This document shows positions 1 through 8,563 of a stretch of DNA of 64,000 bases, one piece after another (the stretch's first letter is position 1; the number at the start of each line of letters is the position of its first letter). The stretch is from NCBI GenBank assembly GCA_002427885.1, contig DIZI01000034.1, positions 4,507 to 68,506 on the forward strand, read 5' to 3'. Under the pieces are notes generated by a model. That model was not told the DNA's origin. It searched no databases and worked only from the letters and a program-made list of their open reading frames with translations. Origin of the DNA: Paludibacter sp. UBA6032 (GTDB taxonomy: Bacteria; Bacteroidota; Bacteroidia; Bacteroidales; Paludibacteraceae). Position numbers and translations under genes: made by a program.

Positions 1-492
1 AAGACGACATCCGATTTCAATTATATGGATTCAATTAAACTTCTTTCGGGATTAAATCCCTTAGAAAGAGCTATCCGTGAAAATCTCCGGATTAAACAAA
101 ATGGTGTTACAAATGCACTTATACGAAATCAGATTGCCTATAATCAACAAATCATTATAAATGAAAAAATTAATTTGGCTGTCAGCTTGTTTAACAAAGG
201 TGTGACTAATTATAACAATTATGTTCGATTGAAAATCAGGAAGTTTCACAACACCAGAATGCCCGATGATCAAATATTGGAAATGCTGGCTTCTGCAAGA
301 CGGGAAGTTGAATCAGCAGAGAATATTTTGAATTTTCTGAATTCCGATAAACCCGAACTAAACAGAATAATTCGTAATATGCAAGCATCAATTGGAAAAA
401 TCAAAAAGGACATTCAAAAGGAAGATGTTTTTATGGAAAAATACATCAAAACATCAAAACCGTTTAGAATGTTTTTATTTTTAACTGCCTGA
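1..492 (+). CDS. Unknown helical protein, C-terminal part (5' end cut by window)
   Basis: The frame is open from base 1; the first ATG is at base 25, but eight sense codons precede it, so the gene probably begins before the window. The visible 160 or so residues are rich in Lys, Asn, Ile and Glu and look wholly alpha-helical, with heptad-like hydrophobic spacing around the middle (ASARREVESAENILNFL). There is no signal peptide or membrane segment in the visible part, although the last residues (FRMFLFLTA) are hydrophobic. I do not recognise the family; a LemA-like helical bundle was considered but the match is weak. It stops about 110 bases before the next gene, which is a lipoprotein and probably unrelated. 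Confidence 0.55.
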   Translation, partial: KTTSDFNYMDSIKLLSGLNPLERAIRENLRIKQNGVTNALIRNQIAYNQQIIINEKINLAVSLFNKGVTNYNNYVRLKIRKFHNTRMPDDQILEMLASARREVESAENILNFLNSDKPELNRIIRNMQASIGKIKKDIQKEDVFMEKYIKTSKPFRMFLFLTA

Positions 493-602
493 TAATAATT
501 AAACTTAAAATAAAAAATAATTTGTGTAATCATTACAACTTTTAAAAATTTCATCCGTTATAAAGCCATAAAACATGTAGAATCCAAATTGATTTTGATA
601 TT

Positions 603-1133
603 ATGCTAACGAAAAAAATATATTTACCTATTTCTTTTATGATTATTATTTTGTTTTTAATGAGTTGTACTGCTACAAATCCGCCTGTTGACTCAAGTAA
701 AACAACACCCGGAAATTTATCAGTCAGCACACTCACCAGCTCTGCCGGAGGTCCTTATTCCCCGCGGAATGTGTTGGCAATCTGGGTAGAAACCAGTTCT
801 GGAAAATTTGTGAAAACACTCTTGGTTTATGCTGCCGAGCGAAAACCTGACCTGACAAATTTTATGTCAAATTCAGCGGGAAACGCGACAGATGCTATAA
901 CGGGTGCAACACTTTCGAGTCATGCAACACGTACTTGTACCTGGAATGGAAAAGATACTGCCGGAAACTTAGTCGCTAATGGGAATTATAAACTTTGCAT
1001 TGAACTGTCTGACACTAATGGAACCGGAACTTTTAAATCGGTTAGTTTTGCCAAAGATACAATTGCTACGAGTCAAACTCCCGGTAATATGTCGTGTTTT
1101 TCTAATATTTCAATCAAATGGACACCAAATTAA
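603..1133 (+). CDS. Lipoprotein with a single DUF2271-like domain
   Basis: A 176-residue exported lipoprotein: a hydrophobic N-terminal stretch ends in LMSC, so Cys22 is the likely lipidated residue. The rest (about residues 38-175) resembles DUF2271, a predicted periplasmic domain of unknown function, with the features GGPYSPRNVLAIWVE, FVKTLLVYA, a DAITGATLSSH segment and a terminal ISIKWTP. The same domain forms the C-terminus of the following gene, with matching landmarks (GGGYKPKNIVAIWIR, DATTGATQSSH, ISIVWTP), so the two are related by duplication. The GATxSSH piece recalls FMN-binding or thiamine-biosynthesis lipoproteins, but no function can be assigned. A 52-base gap separates it from the next gene, which suggests co-transcription. 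Confidence 0.75.
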   Translation: MLTKKIYLPISFMIIILFLMSCTATNPPVDSSKTTPGNLSVSTLTSSAGGPYSPRNVLAIWVETSSGKFVKTLLVYAAERKPDLTNFMSNSAGNATDAITGATLSSHATRTCTWNGKDTAGNLVANGNYKLCIELSDTNGTGTFKSVSFAKDTIATSQTPGNMSCFSNISIKWTPN

Positions 1134-1185
1134 AATCTATTCTTAATTAAATATCAATATAAAATATTTACTCTTAATATAAAAT

Positions 1186-4071
1186 ATGAAGAAGTTCCGG
1201 ATATATTTTCTAATGTTTACAATTAGCTATTTAGTGTTTCTAAACAGTTGTGTCAATACCAGTGTAGCTTTGGTAAAAACTGCAGATGTAAGTAACATAG
1301 CTGCCACAACGGCTACTTCAGGCGGTGAAGTCTTATGGGATGGGAATGCGAAAATTACTTCGAGGGGAATTTGTTGGAGTACATCGGAATATCCAAAGAT
1401 TAATGATAACAAAGCTATCATTACTGGGGATTCGGCTGTTTTTACAATGAAAATTAACGGACTTGTCAAGAATACGACTTATTATGTTCGGGCTTTTGCA
1501 ATTAATAGTGAAGGTCCCTCATATGGTGAAGAAAAAACATTTACAACTTTTGAACCCACGGTACCATCATTAACTACGTCAGCAGCAACCAATATAACGC
1601 AAACAACGGCTACTTTAGGTGGTGAAGTTACTGCAGATGGAGGATCAGCTGTTACCGAACGTGGCATTTGTTGGAATACAACCGTTGGACCAACTGTAAG
1701 TACAAACAAAATAGTCAGCGGAAACGGAACGGGAAGTTTCACAACCGATATAAGTTCATTGGTATTAGGGAAAACATATTATGTTCGTGCTTATGCAATG
1801 AATGCTGTCGGAACAGCTTATGGCAATGAAATAACATTTACCACCGTTCTTCCAACACTCCCGGTACTCACAACAATTGATGCAACGAATATTACTCAAA
1901 CTTCTGCAACATTGGGTGGTTATGTAATAGCTGATGGAGGTATGGTCGTAACTGAAAGAGGAATATGTTGGAGTACTTCCACTTCACCAACAACTAACAA
2001 TAATAAAGTTTCTAACGGAACAGGAATTGGAAGTTTTTCTTGTGATTTAAGTTCATTAACTTCCAGCACGACTTATCATGCTAGATCTTATGCTATTAAT
2101 TTGTTGGGGACTTCGTATGGAAATGAAGTAACATTTTCTACACAACAAGCGTCACTACCTGTAATTACAACAACTGCTGCAACAAATATAACACTGACAG
2201 GAGCTACATTAGGTGGAAATATAAGCTCAGATGGAGGAAGTGTTATAACCGAACGTGGGGTATGTTGGAATACTTCAACTTTACCAACTACAAACAATAC
2301 AAAAATTGCAAACGGAAGCGGAACAGGTTCATTTTCTTGTACCTTAAGTTCACTTACTATTGGAACGACTTACTATGCAAGAGCTTATGTTATAAACTCA
2401 CTGGGTACAACATATGGAAATGAAGTTACTTTTACAACTCAACAACCGTCACTTCCGGTTCTTACAACAATTGATGCAACCAATTTAACGCTGACTGGAG
2501 CTACATTGGGAGGAAATGTAACTTCAGATGGAGGAACGATAGTAACCGAACGCGGAATATGTTGGAATACTTCAACTTTACCTACTATAAATAATAATAA
2601 GATTGCAAATGGTACTGGTATTGGTAGTTTTTCATGTGATTTAACAGCTCTAATTACTGGTACAACCTATCATGCACGTGCTTATGCTACAAATTTATTA
2701 GGTACGTCTTATGGAAATGAAGTAATTTTTGTTACCGGACAAACAACTTTTGCAATCTTAACTACTGTAGGTGCTACTGCAATAACACAAACTTCAGCTA
2801 CTTTGGGTGGCTCTATTTCGTCAAATGGAGGTTCTACAGTTACTGAACGTGGAGTTTGCTGGAATACATCTTCAAATCCAACAACCGGCAATTCAAAAAT
2901 TACGAATGGAACCGGAAGTGGCAGTTTTAGTTGCAATTTAATTTCGCTATCGCTCGGAACTACCTATTATGCACGTGCTTATGCTATAAACTCAGTCGGG
3001 ACAGCATATGGAAACGAAGTGACATTTTCCACTTTACAACCAACATTAGCAACAATTTCAACAACAGCTGCAAGTGCTATAACGCAAACAACAGCTGTCT
3101 CAGGAGGGAATATCACTTCCGATGGGGGTTCTTCGGTTACTGACAGAGGCTTATGCTGGAGCACATCAACTGGTCCGACAATCAATAATTCAATGATTTC
3201 AAGCGGAACAGGAAGTGGCAACTTCATTGGTAATTTAAGTTCATTATCGAACGGAACTACATATTATATTCGTGCTTATGCCACAAATTCTGCCGGAACT
3301 GCTTATGGTAACGAAATTACATTCACAACTTTATCAGCTACAACATTAGCAACCATTTCTACCACTGCAGCAAATGCAATTACACAAACAACAGCTGTTT
3401 TAGGCGGGAATATTACGTCGGATGGTGGTGCTTCGGTTACTGATAGAGGTGTATGTTGGAGTACAACAACCGGACCTACAATCAATAATTCTAAAATTTC
3501 AAGTAGTATGGGAATGGGCAGTTATACCTGCTCGTTAAGCTCATTAACTGCCGGAACAAATTATTTTGCAAGGGCTTACGCAACAAATGCTGCCGGTACA
3601 GCTTATGGAAACGAAGTAACATTTACGACAACGGCTGTTCCTTCAAATACATCCGGTACACTTACAATATCGACATTGACCAGTGCAGCTGGTGGTGGAT
3701 ATAAACCCAAAAATATTGTCGCTATCTGGATCAGAACAAGTTCAGGAACTTTTGTAAAATCATTATTAGTTTTAGCTGCCACCCGAAAAAATGATTTAAC
3801 TACCTGGTATTCAAATTCAGCCACAAACGTAACGGATGCAACCACAGGAGCCACACAATCAAGTCATGCCGTTCGAACAGCTACATGGAATGCTACAAAC
3901 ACAAGTAAAGTTTTAGTTCCCAACGGCGATTATAAAGTTTGTATGGAATTGGCTGATGGAAGTAGAAATTATCATGAATTTACATTTACAAAGGGTCCGA
4001 CAGCTGTGACTTTATCACCTACCGCTGTAACCAGTTTCGCCAATATCTCCATTGTGTGGACACCACAATAA
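1186..4071 (+). CDS. Lipoprotein with eight fibronectin-III-like repeats and C-terminal DUF2271-like domain
   Basis: A 961-residue exported lipoprotein; the signal ends in FLNSC with lipidated Cys22. Residues about 28-815 are eight consecutive units of about 99 residues. Each has the pattern T-x-A-x-x-I-T-x-T-x-A-x-x-G-G, then TERGICWxTS, GxGxGSF, TTYYxRAYAxN, and GTxYGNExTFTT, which is the Bacteroidota fibronectin-III-like type. The C-terminal 140 or so residues are a DUF2271-like domain homologous to the whole preceding lipoprotein. Such repeats usually serve as spacers or adhesion modules on the cell surface; a display stalk for the terminal domain is an inference. A strong terminator follows at 4106-4144. 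Confidence 0.8.
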   Translation: MKKFRIYFLMFTISYLVFLNSCVNTSVALVKTADVSNIAATTATSGGEVLWDGNAKITSRGICWSTSEYPKINDNKAIITGDSAVFTMKINGLVKNTTYYVRAFAINSEGPSYGEEKTFTTFEPTVPSLTTSAATNITQTTATLGGEVTADGGSAVTERGICWNTTVGPTVSTNKIVSGNGTGSFTTDISSLVLGKTYYVRAYAMNAVGTAYGNEITFTTVLPTLPVLTTIDATNITQTSATLGGYVIADGGMVVTERGICWSTSTSPTTNNNKVSNGTGIGSFSCDLSSLTSSTTYHARSYAINLLGTSYGNEVTFSTQQASLPVITTTAATNITLTGATLGGNISSDGGSVITERGVCWNTSTLPTTNNTKIANGSGTGSFSCTLSSLTIGTTYYARAYVINSLGTTYGNEVTFTTQQPSLPVLTTIDATNLTLTGATLGGNVTSDGGTIVTERGICWNTSTLPTINNNKIANGTGIGSFSCDLTALITGTTYHARAYATNLLGTSYGNEVIFVTGQTTFAILTTVGATAITQTSATLGGSISSNGGSTVTERGVCWNTSSNPTTGNSKITNGTGSGSFSCNLISLSLGTTYYARAYAINSVGTAYGNEVTFSTLQPTLATISTTAASAITQTTAVSGGNITSDGGSSVTDRGLCWSTSTGPTINNSMISSGTGSGNFIGNLSSLSNGTTYYIRAYATNSAGTAYGNEITFTTLSATTLATISTTAANAITQTTAVLGGNITSDGGASVTDRGVCWSTTTGPTINNSKISSSMGMGSYTCSLSSLTAGTNYFARAYATNAAGTAYGNEVTFTTTAVPSNTSGTLTISTLTSAAGGGYKPKNIVAIWIRTSSGTFVKSLLVLAATRKNDLTTWYSNSATNVTDATTGATQSSHAVRTATWNATNTSKVLVPNGDYKVCMELADGSRNYHEFTFTKGPTAVTLSPTAVTSFANISIVWTPQ
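1264..3633 (+). repeat. Eight tandem coding repeats of about 297 bp
   Basis: Homologous positions recur near 1570, 1867, 2164, 2461, 2758, 3055 and 3358. The spacing is 297 bp, with about six extra bases before the last unit. An earlier, more diverged unit begins near 1270. Units two to eight are close enough at the protein level to suggest expansion by unequal recombination. The period is a multiple of three, so copy-number change would keep the frame. Confidence 0.85.
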
Positions 4072-4105
4072 TAAAATTGATTTAATAATTCTTCATTGAA
4101 AATTC

Positions 4106-4144
4106 ACACCCATACATATTTAGAAATTGTATGGGTGTTTTTTT
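4106..4144 (+). terminator. Rho-independent terminator after the repeat lipoprotein
   Basis: An 11-bp perfect stem, ACACCCATACA (4106-4116) with TGTATGGGTGT (4128-4138), an 11-base loop, and a run of T to 4144. It lies 35 bases past the stop at 4071 and isolates the lipoprotein pair from the next operon. Confidence 0.9.
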
Positions 4145-4149
4145 CAACA

Positions 4150-4184
4150 TTTGAGGAAAGTTATCCGTTAATTGTTTAAATTTG
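4150..4184 (+). promoter_or_regulatory. Bacteroidota-type promoter for the GNAT-ovoA operon
   Basis: TAAATTTGC at 4177-4185 matches the -7 element TAnnTTTG(C). A TTTG at 4150-4153 could be the -33 element, though the spacer is 23 bases, slightly long. The predicted start site falls about 20 bases before the ATG at 4212, which argues against the upstream TTG at 4182 as the start codon. Confidence 0.6.
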
Positions 4185-4211
4185 CAGCAATCTTACTTTT
4201 CAAATCAGCAA

Positions 4212-4739
4212 ATGAAAATTATTCAAACATCAGATTTTAAATATCTAAATGAAATTATTTATTTGTATGTTGAAGCATTTTCCACAGGACAATCACAACA
4301 GCATATTGATTTAGAATCTCTTAATCAATATATTAAATTGATAATGAAAGAAGGTTATGCACATATTGCATTTGAAAACGAAAAGATTACTGGAACAGTT
4401 TTGCTTTGTCCACTCATTTTAGATAAAGATTTGCCCCTTGAGATATCAAAAAAATTCAACATCAAAAAATGTATATATGTTGCCGAAATAATGGTAACAG
4501 AAAATGCCCGGGGTAAAGGTATTGGTAAAAGACTTCTGGAAGAATTTTTTAAAAATGTTGATAAAAAAAGATTCACTTATGCTTTCATACGGGTATGGGA
4601 CCAAAACATCCCAGCCATTTCTCTTTATAAAAAAATGGGGTTTACATACCTGACTTCGATTGTACAAACAAAAATGAATGTTGACCAAAGCGGTACTTTC
4701 GATATGCATAAAATATACTTACACAAAAAAATAAATTAA
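4212..4739 (+). CDS. GNAT family N-acetyltransferase
   Basis: A 175-residue cytoplasmic protein starting MKIIQTSDF. The GNAT acetyl-CoA-binding motif A is clear: IYVAEIMVTENARGKGIGKR contains the V-x-x-x-x-R/Q-G-K-G-I-G-x-x-L pattern. A later RVWDQNIPAISLYKKMGF matches GNAT motif B (N-x-x-A-x-x-x-Y-x-x-x-G-F). The in-frame TTG at 4182 would add ten residues but overlaps the -7 promoter element, so ATG 4212 is preferred. The stop is two bases before the ATG of the ovothiol synthase gene, so the two are translationally close and surely one operon. The substrate is unknown; a role linked to ovothiol or another thiol or histidine derivative is only suggested by position. Confidence 0.85.
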   Translation: MKIIQTSDFKYLNEIIYLYVEAFSTGQSQQHIDLESLNQYIKLIMKEGYAHIAFENEKITGTVLLCPLILDKDLPLEISKKFNIKKCIYVAEIMVTENARGKGIGKRLLEEFFKNVDKKRFTYAFIRVWDQNIPAISLYKKMGFTYLTSIVQTKMNVDQSGTFDMHKIYLHKKIN

Positions 4740-4741
4740 AA

Positions 4742-6847
4742 ATGCAGGATTTATTTACCAAAACAATTGATTTACGTAGCGGGAAACCCGAAGAAAAACG
4801 GCAGGAAATACTAAACTACTTTGAAAAGACATGGGCTATAGACGAAAAATTGTACACTCTGTTGAAATCGGACGAAGTTTTCTACCATCATGGTGACCCA
4901 TTACGCCATGTACTTCTTTTTTATCTGGGACATACGGCTGTCTTTTTTATCAACAAACTTTTTCTGGCAAAAATTATTGACATTCGCATTAACCCTGCAT
5001 TTGAATCCATTTTTGCCATTGGGGTGGACGAAATGAGTTGGGATGATTTAAATGAGAAAAATTATAACTGGCCTTCTGTTCCTGAAGTTCGTGAATACCG
5101 TGAGGAAGCAAAACAACATATCATCGACGTTATCCTTAAAACCACGCTTAATCTACCAATAAGATGGGAAGATCCGTTTTGGATAATTCTGATGGGCATT
5201 GAGCATGAACGTATTCATCTTGAAACATCCTCGGTTCTCATCCGGCAACTACCATTGAATGAAGTTGTCTCCGGAATGTTTGGAGAAATTTGTGAAGAAC
5301 GAGGTAATGCTCCGATAAATGAATTACTGCCTGTATCAGGTGCAGAAATGAAATTGGGAAAACCGATCGATTATCCAAATTACGGTTGGGACAATGAATA
5401 CGGAAATTACACAGAAAAAGTGGAAGATTTCAAAACTACAAAATATTTGGTCTCGAACGGTGAATTTTTGAATTTTATCAATGACAACGGTTATCAAAAT
5501 AAAGAATATTGGACGGAAGAAGGTTGGAACTGGCGTAACTTTAAAAAAGCTGAAATGCCTCTTTTCTGGAGAAAAGTAGCAGATAATTTTAGTTTACGAT
5601 TAGTTGCCGAAGAAATTCCAATGCCGTGGAACTGGCCGGTTGAAGTAAATTATCTGGAAGCTAAAGCCTATTGTAACTGGAAAACAATGAAAGATGGCAA
5701 AATTTTCCGCTTACCGACGGAAGCAGAATGGATGCGTTTAACCGAAATATGTAGTATTCCTGACGAATTGGAATGGGAAAAAGCTCCGGGGAATATCAAT
5801 CTGGAACATTTTGCATCACCTTGTCCGGTTGATAAATTTCAAACCGGAGACTTTTTTGATGTTATCGGAAACGTTTGGCAATGGACGGAAACACCCATGA
5901 CCGGTTATGCAGGATTTAAAGTGCATCCCATGTATGACGATTTCACCGCACCCACCTTCGATGGACAACATAATTTGATTAAAGGTGGTTCCTGGATTTC
6001 AACAGGAAATGAAGCTACACGTCATGCTCGGTATGCATTTCGCCGGCATTTTTATCAGCATGCAGGTTTTCGTTTGGTGGAATCAGAAACACCCCTGGTG
6101 ATTAACAACGACGAATACGAAACCGACCGGGAAGTTGCTATTTCCTGTGAAGCAAATTGGGGAGATGCCTTCGATTTTAATGCTAATTTTTCAGTTGAGT
6201 TATCACAGTTCATTCTGCAAAATGTTCAGAATGAAACGATTAAAAATGTATTGGATTTAAACGCAGATACTGGTCGACTTGCATTTGAACTGGCTCCATT
6301 CTTTAAAAATATAACAGCACTAGACTTCTCAGCCCGTTTTATTCGAATGCCTATTCAATTGCAGGAAAAAGGATTCATACGTTATATTGTCAAAGACGAA
6401 GGTGAATTGGTTTTTTATCGTGAAATACTTTTATCAGACTTCGAACTTGGTACCAACAAAGAAAACATCCTGTTTATGCAAGCCGATGGCAACAATTTGA
6501 AACCAATATATACCGGTTATGACTTAATTATTGTTCCAAATCTGCTGGAGGAATTGATTTGTCCAATCCTGTTTCTGGAAAAAATTCACGAACGATTGAA
6601 CGATAGTGGTTTACTAATTATTGCTTCCACCTACGAATGGGAATCAAATATGGTGCAACGGCAACACTGGCCGGGCGGTTTCAAACAAGATGGGGAACCT
6701 GTAACTTCGCTTGAAGGAATTAAATCAATTCTGAATGAAAAATTCAATCTTCTAAATGAACCCGAAAACATCACACTTTCCCTTCGTAAATCGTCCAGAA
6801 TAACTGAACAGAGATTATCGGAAGTAAGTGTTTGGAAAAAAAAATAA
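4742..6847 (+). CDS. ovoA: OvoA-type 5-histidylcysteine sulfoxide synthase / methyltransferase
   Basis: A 701-residue protein with the three-part OvoA layout. An N-terminal DinB-like domain (about 1-180) carries the iron-binding HX3HXE motif as EHERIHLE, His155, His159 and Glu161. A formylglycine-generating-enzyme-like domain (about 195-460) contains RLPTEAEWMR, GNVWQWTE, GGSWIS and FRRHFYQHAGFR. A C-terminal SAM methyltransferase domain covers about 465-700. In OvoA the iron centre joins histidine C5 to cysteine sulfur with O2, and the methyltransferase acts on the later 5-thiohistidine, giving the antioxidant ovothiol A. The C-terminal domain separates this from EgtB or SenA. SAM motif I reads LDLNADTGRLAFELA, where most relatives have a glycine at the Asn position, so methylation may be weakened. 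The sulfoxide lyase OvoB is not in the window. Confidence 0.88.
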   Translation: MQDLFTKTIDLRSGKPEEKRQEILNYFEKTWAIDEKLYTLLKSDEVFYHHGDPLRHVLLFYLGHTAVFFINKLFLAKIIDIRINPAFESIFAIGVDEMSWDDLNEKNYNWPSVPEVREYREEAKQHIIDVILKTTLNLPIRWEDPFWIILMGIEHERIHLETSSVLIRQLPLNEVVSGMFGEICEERGNAPINELLPVSGAEMKLGKPIDYPNYGWDNEYGNYTEKVEDFKTTKYLVSNGEFLNFINDNGYQNKEYWTEEGWNWRNFKKAEMPLFWRKVADNFSLRLVAEEIPMPWNWPVEVNYLEAKAYCNWKTMKDGKIFRLPTEAEWMRLTEICSIPDELEWEKAPGNINLEHFASPCPVDKFQTGDFFDVIGNVWQWTETPMTGYAGFKVHPMYDDFTAPTFDGQHNLIKGGSWISTGNEATRHARYAFRRHFYQHAGFRLVESETPLVINNDEYETDREVAISCEANWGDAFDFNANFSVELSQFILQNVQNETIKNVLDLNADTGRLAFELAPFFKNITALDFSARFIRMPIQLQEKGFIRYIVKDEGELVFYREILLSDFELGTNKENILFMQADGNNLKPIYTGYDLIIVPNLLEELICPILFLEKIHERLNDSGLLIIASTYEWESNMVQRQHWPGGFKQDGEPVTSLEGIKSILNEKFNLLNEPENITLSLRKSSRITEQRLSEVSVWKKK

Positions 6848-6901
6848 AGTTCGGTTTCATAACACGAATTATTAAACGGCAAATTGTTGAAAATAAATCT
6901 A

Positions 6902-6909
6902 TACTTTTG
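6902..6909 (+). promoter_or_regulatory. -7 promoter element for rpiB
   Basis: TACTTTTG fits TAnnTTTG and lies 20 bases before the rpiB ATG. No convincing -33 TTTG is seen at the usual distance, so only the -7 element is called. Confidence 0.5.
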
Positions 6910-6929
6910 TATAACAAAAACACACGCTA

Positions 6930-7382
6930 ATGAATCCATTCAAGAACCTTCGAATTGCAGTTTGTAACGACCATGCAGGTTATGAACTAAAACTTAAAAT
7001 TGTAGAATACCTTCAGGGTGAGGGAGTAAAGGAACTAAAAGATTTTGGCGCTTTTTCTGCAGAAAGTTCTGACTATCCTGATTATGCCCATCCAATGGCC
7101 TCAGCTATCAAACGTGGCGAGTTCGATTACGGGATTTCCATTTGCGGAAGTGGAAATGGTATCAGCATGGTGCTGAATAAACATTTGGGCATCCGGGCTG
7201 CACTGTGCTGGAAACCCGAAATTGCTGCATTAGCCCGTCGTCATAACGATGCGAATGTACTCTCTCTTCCAGCGCGATTTATAACCGAATCGGAAGCGTT
7301 GGATATGGTGGATACTTTTTTTGTCACCGATTTTGAAGGTGGAAGACACCAAAGAAGAGTAGACAAAATAAATAAACTGTAA
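6930..7382 (+). CDS. rpiB: Ribose-5-phosphate isomerase B
   Basis: A 150-residue protein of the RpiB/LacAB family, which interconverts ribose-5-phosphate and ribulose-5-phosphate in the pentose phosphate pathway. Visible family marks are NDHAGYELK near the N-terminus (substrate-binding Asp-His), SICGSGNGISMVLNKH around residue 72 with the catalytic-type Cys, and ARRHNDANVLSLPARFI around residue 105, followed by the C-terminal GGRHQRRVDKI. The length is normal for the family. It has its own -7 element and is a short distance upstream of thiL on the same strand. No oddity seen. Confidence 0.93.
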   Translation: MNPFKNLRIAVCNDHAGYELKLKIVEYLQGEGVKELKDFGAFSAESSDYPDYAHPMASAIKRGEFDYGISICGSGNGISMVLNKHLGIRAALCWKPEIAALARRHNDANVLSLPARFITESEALDMVDTFFVTDFEGGRHQRRVDKINKL

Positions 7383-7476
7383 CTACACTATTTTCTCACT
7401 ATTTGGGAAGCATAATAAATTTATACAGACTTTTCAAGGGTGAGGTACTTTGGAATAGTTTATTTTTACTACCAAT

Positions 7477-8505
7477 ATGCAACGAACAGAAATATCGACT
7501 TACGGCGAATTCGGACTAATCAAACATCTGACCGAAAAGTTTAAAATTGAAAATAATTCAACGTTAAAAGGAGTAGGCGATGATGCGGCTGTACTCAACT
7601 ACGGAAACAAAAAAGTATTGGTAACCACCGATCTTCTTCTGGAAGGTATTCACTTTGATTTGGTATATGTACCATTAATGCATTTGGGTTATAAAGCAGC
7701 AATCGTAAACTTTTCCGATATTTACGCCATGAATGGTGAACCAAAACAAATCACCGTTTCCATTGGTGTTTCCAAGCGCTTTTCGGTAGAAGATCTGGAT
7801 CAGTTTTACGCGGGCATTGAAATGGCTTGTAAGAAATACGGAGTTGATTTAATCGGTGGAGACACTTCGGCTTCATTAACCGGTTTGGCCATTAGCATAA
7901 CTTGTATTGGCGAAGGTGAAGAAGGGAGAATTGTATATAGAAACGGTGCCAAAGAAAATGATTTAATTTGTGTAACGGGTGATTTAGGATCGGCCTACAT
8001 GGGATTACAGTTATTAGAACGAGAAAAAATGGTATTTTCGGGTAACGAAGAGGCTCAACCCGATTTTGAAGAAAAGGATTACATCCTGCAGCGTCAACTG
8101 AAACCTGAAGCACGAAAAGATATTGTAGAATTACTGCGTGAGAAAGGAGTTCTTCCAACCTCCATGATGGACATTTCGGATGGACTATCGTCAGAATTGA
8201 TGCACATTTGTTCCCAAAGTAATGTGGGTTGCCGTGTATATGAGGATAAAATTCCAATCAATTACCAGGCGGTGGTAATGGCAGAAGAACTCAATATGAA
8301 TATCGTAACCGCGGCCCTGAATGGTGGTGAAGATTACGAATTACTTTTTACAGCTTCTATGGAAGATTACGAAAAAATTCTAACTATGGAAGGTGTAGCA
8401 ATCGTCGGACATATTACCAAACCGGCTCATGGACTTCAATTAGTCGGTCGCGAAGGCGAAGAAATTGAGCTCAGGGCTCAGGGCTGGAATTCACTTGACG
8501 AATGA
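7477..8505 (+). CDS. thiL: Thiamine-monophosphate kinase
   Basis: A 342-residue protein of the ThiL/PurM-like ATP-binding family that phosphorylates thiamine monophosphate to the cofactor thiamine diphosphate. The N-terminal GVGDDAAVL motif (about residues 33-41), TTDLLLEGIHFD, NFSDIYAMNGEP, GGDTSAS, VTGDLGSAYMGLQLL, MMDISDGLSSEL and NGGEDYELLF are all present in the usual order, including the Asp-rich metal sites. No thiamine riboswitch was found in the 94-base upstream gap. It is convergent with the antiporter gene, 58 bases away. Confidence 0.95.
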   Translation: MQRTEISTYGEFGLIKHLTEKFKIENNSTLKGVGDDAAVLNYGNKKVLVTTDLLLEGIHFDLVYVPLMHLGYKAAIVNFSDIYAMNGEPKQITVSIGVSKRFSVEDLDQFYAGIEMACKKYGVDLIGGDTSASLTGLAISITCIGEGEEGRIVYRNGAKENDLICVTGDLGSAYMGLQLLEREKMVFSGNEEAQPDFEEKDYILQRQLKPEARKDIVELLREKGVLPTSMMDISDGLSSELMHICSQSNVGCRVYEDKIPINYQAVVMAEELNMNIVTAALNGGEDYELLFTASMEDYEKILTMEGVAIVGHITKPAHGLQLVGREGEEIELRAQGWNSLDE

Positions 8506-8563
8506 CCCTTATGTTTCGTTTTTAAAAAGGGCAAAACATTGATTACAAACCTTATTGCTTAAA

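Noticed and set aside
1264..3633. CRISPR-like repeats
   Set aside because: The 297-bp period is coding and in frame, with fibronectin-III-like protein units; there are no short repeats with unique spacers.
4182..4211. TTG start extending the GNAT acetyltransferase by ten residues
   Set aside because: The TTG is part of the -7 promoter element TAAATTTG; the ATG at 4212 starts a normal GNAT N-terminus.
7383..7476. Thiamine (TPP) riboswitch before thiL
   Set aside because: No CTGAGA-type core and the gap is too short; thiL is usually not riboswitch-controlled.
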